Position numbers and translations under genes: made by a program. A stretch of DNA of 64,000 nucleotides from Emmonsiellopsis sp. PD_33 (lineage: Eukaryota > Ascomycota > Eurotiomycetes > Onygenales > Ajellomycetaceae), in the NCBI GenBank assembly GCA_032988165.1, contig JANTQF010000115.1, forward strand, positions 39,144-103,143, in the 5' to 3' direction. This document shows positions 46,077-55,633 of this stretch, piece after piece (position 1 is the stretch's first letter; the number at the start of each line of letters is the position of its first letter). The notes under the pieces were generated by a model. That model saw only the letters and a list, made by a program, of their open reading frames with translations, searched no databases and had not been told where the DNA came from.

Positions 46077-47357
46077 TTACAGCTGGAAAATATCGTCAAC
46101 GCGCACAACCTGTCCTGTACTCATCGAACGATTCGCAGCGATACCAGTTAGAATCGACAAGGCACCATCCACATGAGACGCCGCCCGTTTATATTTGTCG
46201 TCAGTAGGCGTGCCAAAGAGATCATTAAGGAGCTGAGGATCCCCGCCACCGTGTCCTCCAACGCTATCGGGGATCTCTATTTCGATCGGCTTCTCAAAGA
46301 GTGGGCGCAGCAGGATGCTGCGGCTTTCCAAGGCACCCTCTAGACTTTGTTCGCCCCCAGAGTTTACATAGGATTTCTCAACGACTTCAACTTCAATGCG
46401 GCCTTTGCTTCCGTTGAAGCATACGCGGAAACCCTCTGATGGAGCATATGCAGTCAGACTATACGTCAGCACTGCCCCTGATCGGTATCGTACCATGACG
46501 CCCATTGTGTCCTCGATGCTAATACCATCACCAAAAACACTCTGGTCACGGTAGTAGCTATCCTCCTTCTCCGCATCGAGATACATGGCCTTTAATTGCT
46601 CGTTGTCTTCGAGATGAAGCGCAAAGGGATCATTTTTGGCATGTTCACTACCGTGAGCACGGGTGTAGAATTTGGTCTCTCCTCTCTTTTCCGCATTTTC
46701 ACGTCCATAAAACCGGAGGTCCCCCATCGCAACCACTGTTTCTGGTCTACTCTGCAGCCAAAAATTAACCAGGTCGAAGTGATGAGTTGACTTGTGGACG
46801 AGGAGCCCACCACTGTTCCGTTTGTCGCGGTGCCAGCGCCGGAAGTAGTCCGCGCCATGAGATGTGTTTAGCAACCATTCGAAATGTACCGAGTTGACCT
46901 GCCCGATTGCGCCGGATGATATCAAGTCGTACACCTTTGTGTTATGTGGAGCATATCGATAATTGAATGTCACTCGAACCTGTCGACCGGTTCGTTCAAC
47001 AGCGTCGAATATCTCTCGACACCGTGGAGCATCGATCGTCATGGGCTTTTCCGTAACGACGTTGCAACCCAGCTCCATTGCCCGCACAATGTAGATGTTA
47101 TGAGTCCGGTCCATTGTGGTCACGATCACCTCGTCAGGCTTCGTTTCGTGGATCATCTTATCAAAGTCGCTCGCGAGGTATATGGGAACCGCTTCGTGGC
47201 CGAGTTCTTGGAGCTTGGAATTGGCATACTCCAGGCGTACTCTGTTCGTGTCACAAAACCCCACAACCTTTGACGTTTCGCTGAAATCTCTTGCGATTGC
47301 ATTGTAGAAGAAGCTGGCACGGCCTCCCGTGCCGACCAAGGCATATTTTTTGACCAT
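46077..47357 (-). CDS. Gfo/Idh/MocA-family NAD(P)-dependent dehydrogenase
   Basis: Single-exon, 426-residue oxidoreductase acting on a sugar, inositol or similar polyol; cytosolic. The N-terminal Rossmann fold opens with YALVGTGGRA (residues 5-14), and Asp after the second strand (GFCDTN) suggests a preference for NAD. The family signature Glu-Lys-Pro is present (VVTEKPMTIDAPRC). The C-terminal alpha/beta domain carries GGLLVHKSTHHFDL, with the His and Lys expected near the active site. Length is within the upper family range, with an insert around KFYTRAHGSEHAKNDPF. It is transcribed divergently from an anion-type MFS transporter 838 bp away, a layout typical of a catabolic uptake-plus-dehydrogenase pair. 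The substrate cannot be read from sequence. Confidence 0.9.
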   Translation of the reverse strand: MVKKYALVGTGGRASFFYNAIARDFSETSKVVGFCDTNRVRLEYANSKLQELGHEAVPIYLASDFDKMIHETKPDEVIVTTMDRTHNIYIVRAMELGCNVVTEKPMTIDAPRCREIFDAVERTGRQVRVTFNYRYAPHNTKVYDLISSGAIGQVNSVHFEWLLNTSHGADYFRRWHRDKRNSGGLLVHKSTHHFDLVNFWLQSRPETVVAMGDLRFYGRENAEKRGETKFYTRAHGSEHAKNDPFALHLEDNEQLKAMYLDAEKEDSYYRDQSVFGDGISIEDTMGVMVRYRSGAVLTYSLTAYAPSEGFRVCFNGSKGRIEVEVVEKSYVNSGGEQSLEGALESRSILLRPLFEKPIEIEIPDSVGGHGGGDPQLLNDLFGTPTDDKYKRAASHVDGALSILTGIAANRSMSTGQVVRVDDIFQL

Positions 47358-48195
47358 TGTGAAGGAGAAGATAGTCTAACGAGGAAGAAGGTGAACTTGA
47401 ATGGACTGCAACACCTTTCTGGCGGAGAAGCTCTTCCCTTTTATAACGAAAAAGCTGTGACCGGGGTGTTTTGTTTTTGGGGAACTTACCCAGACCTTCA
47501 GTGGGACCAGTTCGGGGTATCTAGGCCCGGACACTGCTCTAACTACCTATCTACACTACCCCACACAAGTTGCCCAACTCAGGCTAAACGGCAACCCTCA
47601 ACCGCAGTCCATTGCCTATTTTTAGCTTGTTAACAAGGTTGTCTTTTTGGGGATTTATGGACGACAAATCTGGGGACCCCACGAACAATCAGCGGTCTAC
47701 GGTCCACGGACCTACGGAGTACAGGGGGTAAGCTCGCTCTAGTCTCCCCCTCCCCTAACCCCAGGCTGCCCACCAAATCCGGGGTATTATCGGTATCCCG
47801 TGACATTCGATCCCACCTCGGATTCCCGGATTTTGTCAAGTTATCGGCTATGATCCAAATCCTTCAAAGGGATTTTCCATCAATAGGGACACAGGGAGAA
47901 CATGCACTACCCACAGCTCGACGAGGCACAACTGGCGGATAATATCTTGTATGCAATCTATTATCCATGTCGGGACATCTAGTCCCGACAGTACCAGGGA
48001 TGAACGGACGAGAGTGTTGATCACCAGCTGGCATAGCGAACTACAAGAAGCACGCTCGAACCTCGTGCTGAAGCTGCTTCCTTTAATCCGGAACTTGCCG
48101 GGCAGACCTTATACCTGCGGGATACGTGGAACTTGGATTACTTCGAAAATAAGATTAACGCCCTTGACGTCGAAATAGCCTTCGAGAGTCACAAA
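47358..48195. promoter_or_regulatory. Shared divergent promoter of the dehydrogenase and MFS transporter genes
   Basis: 838 bp separate two divergent start codons, which suggests coordinate control. It contains several GC-rich patches with CGG and CCG triplets (for example CGGAT and CCGGGG around 47779-47835) that could serve Zn2Cys6 factors, but no site is convincing enough to name. Confidence 0.5.
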
Positions 48196-50363
48196 ATGTC
48201 ATCCGACAAGGTCGGTTCGGCCGACAATTATACACCGGGGCCCGAAGATTCAATTGCCCATATCGAGAAAGTCCCCGTGGAGGAGCCATCTTCGAACAAA
48301 GTTCCCGTCGAGCCAGCAGGCACCCCGGCAAAACGCGACCATGTAGGAGAAAAGGCTGCCCAATTCCTGGCGAATGTTCAAGAAGACCGCAGCTTCACAT
48401 TCGAGGAGGAAAAGAAGGTCGTCAAACGGATCGATTACCGAATTCTTCCACTTCTCCTCGGTGCATACTTTTTCCAACAGCTCGACAAATCATCCTTGTC
48501 TTACGTCTCTATCTTCAATCTTTCGGAAGATGCCAACTTACATGGCAAGCAATATTCCTGGCTGGGCTCGATTCTATACCTAGCTCAACTGGTTATGCAG
48601 CCACTAGCAGCCTTCTTACTTGTGAAGCTCCCGACGGGAAAACTTATCGGGGCAGCCATCTTTCTTTGGGGGAGCTCTTTGGCGATTATGACGGCTTGTA
48701 CTGATTTCAAGAGCCTTCTTGGTCTTCGGTTTATGCTTGGTTCATTTGAAGCCATGATTGGTTAGTTTGCCTGTTACCTCACTCATGATCAGAAGTAATA
48801 CTAATAATGTCTGAAGCTCCTTCCTGTGTTGCCGTGACGCAAATGTGGTGGAGAAGAAGTGAACAGACATGGCGCACATCGCTCTGGAATGGTATGAATG
48901 GAGTCACATTCATTGTAGGTGGCCCATATAATTATCTAGTTGACTATGTTAATTGACTTTCTGTGTAGGTTGGAAGTTTATTCACCTACGGACTGGGTCA
49001 TATCAAGAGCGATACATTGTTCTCATACCAGGTATAATACCAAAGCCCCTTTTTTAGGTTATTTCTAGGCCGGGATTCTGATATTTTCTTATTTAAAAAT
49101 ATAGATTATCTTCTTATTCTGCGGTCTTCTCACCGTCGCATATTCGTTTATCGTGTTGTTGCTGATGCCAGACTCCCCAATGGAAACGAAATACTTGAAT
49201 GATCGCGAGAAGGTCATCGCCGTTGAACGTCTTCGGGCGAATCAGATGGGAATCATTTCGCGAGAGTGGCGATGGGATCATGTGTGGGAAAGCTGCTGGG
49301 ACTTGAAAACTTGGTGCTGGTTTTTCCTGATCGTCTCAATATCGTATGAAGAACCCCTTGCTCTTTTTATACCCAACCTCTCCTCTGTCTCCGGCATATC
49401 CGATCTTTCTAACCTATCCTCTTGCAGGATCCCAAGTGGCGGTGTCGGGACCTTCGGAAACCTTATTGTCAAGGACTTCGGGTATAGCAACTTCGACACA
49501 ATTTTATTCAATATCCCCTTTGGAGTGATTCAGATCTGTGCCATTCTTGGAGGAGGATGGGCGGCTACTAGATTCCAGCGCAAGGGACTCGTTATATGCT
49601 TTTTCGCATTTGTCTCCGCCATCGGAGTTATTCTGATGTTGACTGTACCTCGCCACAATAAGGGTGTCCTTCTATTTGGTTATTACCTGGTAAGTTGACA
49701 CTAGGTTTACGGCGCAAAATCACTCTTTTTTTAACAAGCAATTTAGGTTTCGTGTCTCGCGGCCATCACCCCCATGGTCTATGCGTGGGAAGCCCAGAAT
49801 ACTGCCGGTGATACCAAGCGAAAGTGTACCTCAGCTGTCGTATTCATTGGCATGTGCGCAGGAAATGTGAGCTTAACCAGACACAGGTCCCTTTCTAAAT
49901 CAACCTGGCTAACCAACCGCAAACCTTCTAGGTGATTGGTCCACAACTCTACGATACCGAGCAGGCACCCCTTTATCGGTCCGGGCTTATATCCAGTCTT
50001 GTTATGTTCATCCTTGTTGCTGTGTTCGCCCTGTGAGTGCATATCCGATTCCCTCTACGCGAAAATATGGGACCTACAGACCTGTCCCAATTCTCCACGT
50101 CATGTGCTAATTATCTTCCTAATAGGGTCGCAAACCTCTACCTCATCTACCTCAATAAGAAACATGCAAAGAAGCGGGAACAGCTGGGTAAATCTGCCCG
50201 GATCGTCGACGAGTCCATGATGCGCAAAAATAAAATCGAAGTCAGTAAAACCATGGACGCAGAAGAAGCAGGCGATGAAAGCGCGGCCCAGGGTGATGAC
50301 GTTGATAAAGGGTTCTCTGATACCACCGATCTGAAAAATGAAGATTTTATCTTCGTCTATTAG
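48196..50363 (+). CDS. MFS transporter, anion:cation symporter (Dal5/allantoate permease) family
   Basis: Plasma-membrane proton symporter of the ACS/Dal5 family; substrates in the family include allantoate, nicotinate, vitamins and sugar acids. Eight exons: 48196-48760, 48817-48914, 48969-49031, 49105-49343, 49428-49689, 49747-49866, 49932-50032 and 50126-50363; 1,686 nt, 561 residues, all phases kept. The N-terminal ~85 residues are hydrophilic, then RIDYRILPLLLGAYFFQQLDKSSLSYVSIF, the family's typical first helix. Later marks are RFMLGSFEAMIAPSC, the helix-6 exit PDSPMETKYLN, and the long cytosolic loop between the two halves. Twelve membrane segments are expected. The C-terminus is charged. 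The start at 48196 is the first ATG in frame. Divergent from the dehydrogenase, which suggests uptake of its substrate. Confidence 0.9.
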
Positions 50364-50923
50364 GTGGTACTCTAAGGGGGGTTCAGGGCCAGATAGCTTT
50401 ACTTCTAGCTAAAGTAGAGAATATTTGAATAATCGGACGATTCCCGCATTTGTTTATTTTCATATCACCAGTAACTTTTCTGTTTCCATTAAAGACGTGC
50501 GAATCGTCCCAGCAGATGAAAAAGCTATATAATGAATGGACTGAGAAACTAGTTAATGTAAAAGTACTGTGCACATGTGTACTACATAGCATCACGCACT
50601 CCTTGTATCTAGTGGGAATGAAACGATCGAAAGATATGGAGGGTATTGAGGCCGTATGATAGACAGGGAGGGTCTCAATCGAAGCCCTAACCCCAAGCCC
50701 TAACTCAAGGAACTAAAAATAGGACAAAATTTTCTTGGCAGTGAACCTTTGACTAATATATTACTAAGCGGTCCAACCCCGCCCCCACCAAGTCTCAGCC
50801 AGGAAGCAGAAGATTCGACATCAGCTTCGATCACAGCTATTTTTCTCCACAAAGTCTCTATCTGCGCTCCCATCAGTCTTGTTCACTATCAATTACTTTT
50901 CCTATATCCATACATACTTCAAC
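50364..50923. other. Spacer with the FKBP12 promoter
   Basis: About 560 bp between MFS and FKBP12 genes on the same strand. It holds two CCCTAAC motifs at 50684-50704 (listed separately). No gene. Confidence 0.5.
50684..50704 (+). promoter_or_regulatory. Pair of telobox-like GCCCTAAC motifs
   Basis: GCCCTAAC occurs twice with 5 nt between copies, about 220-240 bp before the FKBP12 ATG. TTAGGG-type sites (the reverse complement) are bound by Tbf1-like factors in fungi and are common before housekeeping genes. Role inferred. Confidence 0.4.
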
Positions 50924-51588
50924 ATGGGTGTTACCAAGACTACTCACCAAGAAGGCACTGGCCCTACCCCCTCTGTCGGCCAGACTGTCATCATCGAATA
51001 CACTGGTTACCTCAAGGACACCTCCAAGCCTGACAACAAAGGAAACAAGTATGTGTGCATGATCTCTCTCATTTCGAAAAGCGAATTTTAGCTAATGATA
51101 ATTTTTTTCTATTGTATAGGTTTGATTCCTCCGTTGGCCGCGGCGACTTCTCTACCGCAATTGGCGTTGGCCGTGTCATCAAAGGTATACTCCCGACTCT
51201 ATACTAATTACGAAGTATTGAACCTAAGACTGACTTCATCGCTATAGGATGGGATGAGGGCGTCACTCAGATGAAGGTTGGAGAGAAAGCCACTCTTGAC
51301 ATCTCTAGGTGAGCCTTGAGTTTCTGTTTTGATGTCCAATTGTTTTTGCTAACTGTCCTCTCAACAGCGACTATGGATACGGCGCGCGGTAAGCTAATCA
51401 CGTTACCAATGTTGCAACTACCCCTCCTATTGAAACAGATCGCTGACAATTGCGCAGCGGATTCACCGGCCACATCCCCCCCAACGCGGATTTGATCTTG
51501 TAAGAACCCTTCCTAAATTCGTGACGTCATCACAATGGTTAGCTAACAGCATGGCCACAGCGATGTCCACCTCAAGGGCGTTCAGTAG
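50924..51588 (+). CDS. fprA: FKBP12 peptidyl-prolyl cis-trans isomerase
   Basis: Small cytosolic proline isomerase that is the receptor for FK506 and rapamycin. Six short exons: 50924-51048, 51120-51184, 51248-51308, 51368-51388 (21 nt), 51458-51499 and 51561-51588; 342 nt, 113 residues, all phases kept. The family core is intact: VIIEYTGYL, KFDSS, GRVIKGWDEGVTQM, SSDYGYGARGF, IPPNADLIFDVHL. By alignment from memory with human FKBP12, the drug-pocket residues Tyr26, Phe36, Asp37, Phe46, Val55, Ile56, Trp59, Tyr82 and Phe99 are conserved; His87 is Phe as in yeast Fpr1. A fungal-type insert (DTSKPDNKGN) precedes KFDSS. Multi-intron structure and a telobox-like promoter fit the housekeeping copy; its closeness to a PKS locus is discussed in findings. 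Confidence 0.95.
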
Positions 51589-52789
51589 ATGCATCATTCT
51601 ATTTTATTTTCAGATATTGATTGATGTATATACGTGATACGAGTGGGGTTTTGACAGGACTTGGGCGGTGACCGTGCTTAGAATATTGTTTTCCTTCCTC
51701 TCCTCACTCCATTCTCTACGTGGATCTGATGTAAGTTAGGAGCCTGGACTCAAATGACAGCCGGAGAATTGCTTAGCTTGAACCCATTGATAGTCACTTG
51801 CCATCTCTGCGAGTGCATGAAGTCCGTTGACTATAATGGCTTGTTAAAGCCTCATTTTGAAAATGCACCATGTTGACCCCCCTTCCAACTTAACAGATTT
51901 ACACCTACTAGTAACGCAGCTCCAACCTTTTCGTCCACCCTAATAATTACTTCTAACTCTCCCCTAGTTAACTCAGCCCAACATCTCAGTTGCTACGACA
52001 CCAACAAGGTTTCGTGCTCGCGGCTCGCGAAATGATACCATTGGACCGGAGATCAATTTCCAATTCCAGGAACATTTCTTCAATCAGCGGGAAGTAACAA
52101 CATAACCCCAAACATCATCAATGCACACGGCGATCTGATCATCTATTCAGCTCCCGAGAAAGCGGGCCATCTCATCAAGACAATGTTGGGATTTGCGGGG
52201 AGGGGTCTGCGAGCCGTGGTTCCCACGCCTCCCGGCTTTATCAGAAATCGCATTTTTTTCTGGTTCCACTGCTGCAACTCCCAAGGAGGCGCCCAACACG
52301 TCCATTCGTGCGACACACAAGTGACGAGAACGCAGCAACATGCCGATGAGATGTTAATAATTTTAGAAACAAGGGAACAGTAATAATACATGACTACCAA
52401 CTGTTCCGTACTGGATTGTTAATTTCAGTATGGATACACCGGGTCGTTTGTCACAAACGCCAAAAAAAGATACAGAAACAGCACATCGTGCCCCTGCGTG
52501 CTCTTCTCCACCTCTCAATTCCCAAGTCGTGCGACTCAACTTGAGGTCAAATCTTATTCGAAAATAGATCACTTCCACACGGAGTGATCCCTTGGCATCT
52601 CATAGTTTTTGAATATTTTTTTTAACTCGGCGAATTGTTGGAGAAGCGGTCTATCAGCTGCTAGAGAAAACTTGAAGCCACCAAGAAGGAGGACAAAAGC
52701 GACCCTTCCGTCGAAATCAAATCACAAGCGCGAGGGGGCGGGAGGAAGAGAAAATCGAACCGAAAAGCTCAATAAATAAGAGAAATTCA
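51589..52789. other. Intergenic region after FKBP12
   Basis: About 1.2 kb. Overlapping short frames near 52143-52400 on both strands lack recognisable motifs. The 180 bp before the next gene are purine-rich. No gene is supported. Confidence 0.5.
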
Positions 52790-53632
52790 ATGGCATTAAG
52801 TCGGCCCCCAACCTCCCCACCACCAAGGCCGGCAACAGCGATATCGACAGCGACAGCAAGCCCAGCACCATTCTCCCTCTCCCGAAGGAACCCACCAAAA
52901 AAGAAAATGCCAGCAGTCACTGACCAAGCCGCCACCCTCCTCACAACCCTCCAGCAAGTCTTCCAAGAACTCTACGAAGTGCGCCGCCTCCGCACCCTCG
53001 TCCACCCACCCCTTCTCCCCAGCGAGATCGAATGGATAAACGGCATCGTTGCCGAGACCGAAACCATCGCCAGCGACCTGGCCATTCTCCTTGAACCATG
53101 TCGAGTCGCGCAGGAGACGACGGGGAAGCAGAAAATAGGCCTGGGGAATCGGCTCCGCTGGCTGATGAGAGACGCGCACAAGGCGCGCGAGAAAGCCACG
53201 CGATTGCAGTTTTGTCGCCATAAGTTGACAGTGGTAACGGGCAATCTCCATCTGCGGGCTCCGAGGTTGGGAAGTCCAAGAGGGACTTTTATTCTTCCCC
53301 CTGTTCTCCCTGCTTTCCCTTTCCCTACTACCTTTACACGTGCGGTCGAGCTGGATTCCACTTCTCCCGCGCTTGCGGCAGAAACTGAGGCGGGAAACCG
53401 ATTTTCTTTATCGACGTTCGAACTGAAGGATATGTTGGCTTGGAGACGGAGTAAAGGGAAGTGTTCGACGGCTCCCGCCTGTGAACCGAAGACGAAGACG
53501 AAGAAGGGGGATATATCGCCTTCGACGACGACTAGTCCACCTATTACTGCTCTGCCCTCGTTGGGGCCGGGGACGGGAGGCTCACCGACACTATCGATTC
53601 CCATCCCCACGATCGAGATAGACGAATTTTGA
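52790..53632 (+). CDS. Hypothetical protein with a helical N-terminal STAND-like domain
   Basis: Single-exon 280-residue protein. I do not recognise a named family with certainty. Residues 1-38 are Pro/Ala/Ser-rich and basic, so translation may start at the in-frame Met40 (ATG 52907), which begins the folded part. Residues about 45-155 are a helical segment (TLLTTLQQVFQELYEVRRL, EIEWINGIVAETETIASDL, LRWLMRDAHKAREKATRL) that resembles the N-terminal helical bundle of fungal NACHT/STAND-associated proteins; that is a loose recall. The rest is Ser/Thr/Pro-rich low complexity ending IPTIEIDEF. No membrane segment or signal. It may be a stand-alone adaptor-like protein, but function is unknown. 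Convergent with the membrane-protein gene at 53895-55057. Confidence 0.65.
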   Translation: MALSRPPTSPPPRPATAISTATASPAPFSLSRRNPPKKKMPAVTDQAATLLTTLQQVFQELYEVRRLRTLVHPPLLPSEIEWINGIVAETETIASDLAILLEPCRVAQETTGKQKIGLGNRLRWLMRDAHKAREKATRLQFCRHKLTVVTGNLHLRAPRLGSPRGTFILPPVLPAFPFPTTFTRAVELDSTSPALAAETEAGNRFSLSTFELKDMLAWRRSKGKCSTAPACEPKTKTKKGDISPSTTTSPPITALPSLGPGTGGSPTLSIPIPTIEIDEF

Positions 53633-53894
53633 AGAAATTTTACGCAGGTTGTTGAAGGAAACGATACCCAGATGTTTTATATTTGTTTAGTTTCGGCGTT
53701 TAAAGTGGAGCTATTTATTCTAAGCTCTTTAGCATTCACGAATTGCTACATCATTAAATTATGGGACCATATATTTTATCAAATTAGTTCCCCGTTTTCC
53801 ATAAATTACTCCCCTAGCACTGTTATATTCGTAGAATTAAATAACCACTTAAACCCCCCTTCCCGCCTCCAATTACTAAGGAATCATCCACTCG

Positions 53895-55057
53895 TCACAG
53901 GCTCGTCGTGGCCGGACTCACCATAATCTGATCGTCCGCCAAGCGACAACCATTCTCATCAGAAACTTTCGTCAATCCGGGCACTATGACAGACTCATCC
54001 GTTCGTGGGCTTTGCCATACAAACTCGAAGCCGCAGGGCTGAGAGAACAGGTACATCTCCAAGTCGGCAGCTGCCTCTATGAGGCTCGTCAAGTGGCGTG
54101 TCCGCTCCACCTCCGAATATTGAGAGGAAGCATAAGGGGCAAACGTGGAAGCAAAAGCCTCCGCGATGCTTTTGGTATGCTCGTTTCGCGAGGCCGAGTA
54201 TGTGTCTTGTTCTGGTGTTGGTAGGCGTCGTTGCATATACCCCGTCAACATCCGCCAGTAGAAAAGCGGCTGATCGATTTCTAGGTGTATCGGATTAGTC
54301 CAGCCCGTGTATTCATTGTACCAACTTTGATGGGTGGAGGAAGTGGACGAAACTTACTTGCATCTGGTAAGCTTTTCTGCCGCTGCTGATAGGCGGTATA
54401 AGGTAGCGGAAGGAAGGAAGGCCTTCCTGGCAGAAGAGGAAACTCGAATCCCGGAATAATCCCTGGTAGGACAGTTCGGATCAAACAATGTTTAATGATC
54501 GATATTTGGTTCTTTGGCTCTTCAAGTAAAGAAATTACTGAAGCCGGAAGACAGGGAGAGTCGTAAAGAGATATCGATGCCTTCGTCTCTGGTAGAAGGG
54601 ATACTCCAAGGATCGATATAGAACTTGGAGCGTAATAATTTTCCGCGTGTAAAGCCACTTGATCAAAGACTGCTAAAACACGGTCCTTGACGGTTTGATC
54701 TTCGGCGGGGTGTGGAACATAGCTGCTAAGGCTAATTGCTTCGTGATTCTGCTTTTGGTCGAGTAGAGTGGCCTTATCCCCTGACCTCCGCGGGGGAGGG
54801 AGGGTGTTGTTCAAGGGAGTGGTTGATCTCTCATCCCCTCTGCTGTCGGCGTTGGGTCCCCAAAAGCCCTTGCTGGACTTCCAGCGCCGGAAAACAATAC
54901 AAGCAATTAAGAGAGTCAAAAGAGCGGTGCCTGCTATTGAACCAGCAATTGCACAGGCGAGGAGAGTCTTGTTGATGGAATTCGCGGGAGCATATTCCGC
55001 AGATGTATTGCTGCTAGGCGGAGGGCCGGGCATGTTGTAGCGCGTGGCGTTATTCAT
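53895..55057 (-). CDS. Hypothetical single-pass membrane protein
   Basis: Exons are 55057-54358 and 54280-53895 (intron 77 bp; Lys rebuilt across it), 361 residues. A short N-terminal ectodomain with two Asn-x-Ser/Thr sequons (NATRYN, NTSAEY) is followed by one membrane helix (LLACAIAGSIAGTALLTLLIACIVF, about residues 33-57) and a basic stop-transfer RRWK. There is no classical signal peptide, so it should be a signal-anchored type III protein with the long C-terminal part in the cytosol. That part has a Pro/Ser-rich stretch and then a conserved-looking folded region (RVLAVFDQVALHAENYY..., PLFYWRMLTGYMQRRLP). The layout is common among lineage-restricted ascomycete proteins. Its divergent neighbour is the Hsp70-like gene, 576 bp away. 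No function can be assigned. Confidence 0.75.
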
Positions 55058-55633
55058 CTTTTCAGACCAGACCAGGCGTTTAGTTGAACGGCGGGGTGAG
55101 GATAGGTTCAATCATTGAAGGCCAGAACTCCAATTACGGACGGGGTTGGAAGGGAGATATTTAATCGTGTTTGTAAATGTTCCCCATAGAAAAAACATGT
55201 GCAAAGAGGAATGAATTTCGATCGATTAAGGTCCGATTTTTCGGGGCACATTGTGATGTGGGCTGACACGGTATTGCAAGAGCGGGTGTGTACCTGGGCA
55301 GTATTATTAACTTACACGTACTGAAAATCGTTCGGCACGGACTCAAAAATCCGCTGAAAGAAAGTGTTGTTATGCAGCTGTTGCATATCTGCGATCCGTG
55401 GGTCCAACAGAAAGGGGAAGATAATTAATTGGTAGAACGTTGGGGAGATTATGCATTGTGAGACTTCCACTTTGGAAGCACACTGTCGGGGAGCCACAAC
55501 CTGCATTGCCAAGAGTTGGTCGAGTTAAGATATCAAACATATAATGAATAATTCCCTGCCAGGATCGAGGGAATTTGTTTACCGTCCTTTCTTTTTTAAC
55601 ATTTAGGCCTCACCAGAAAGGACAAAGTTTCAA

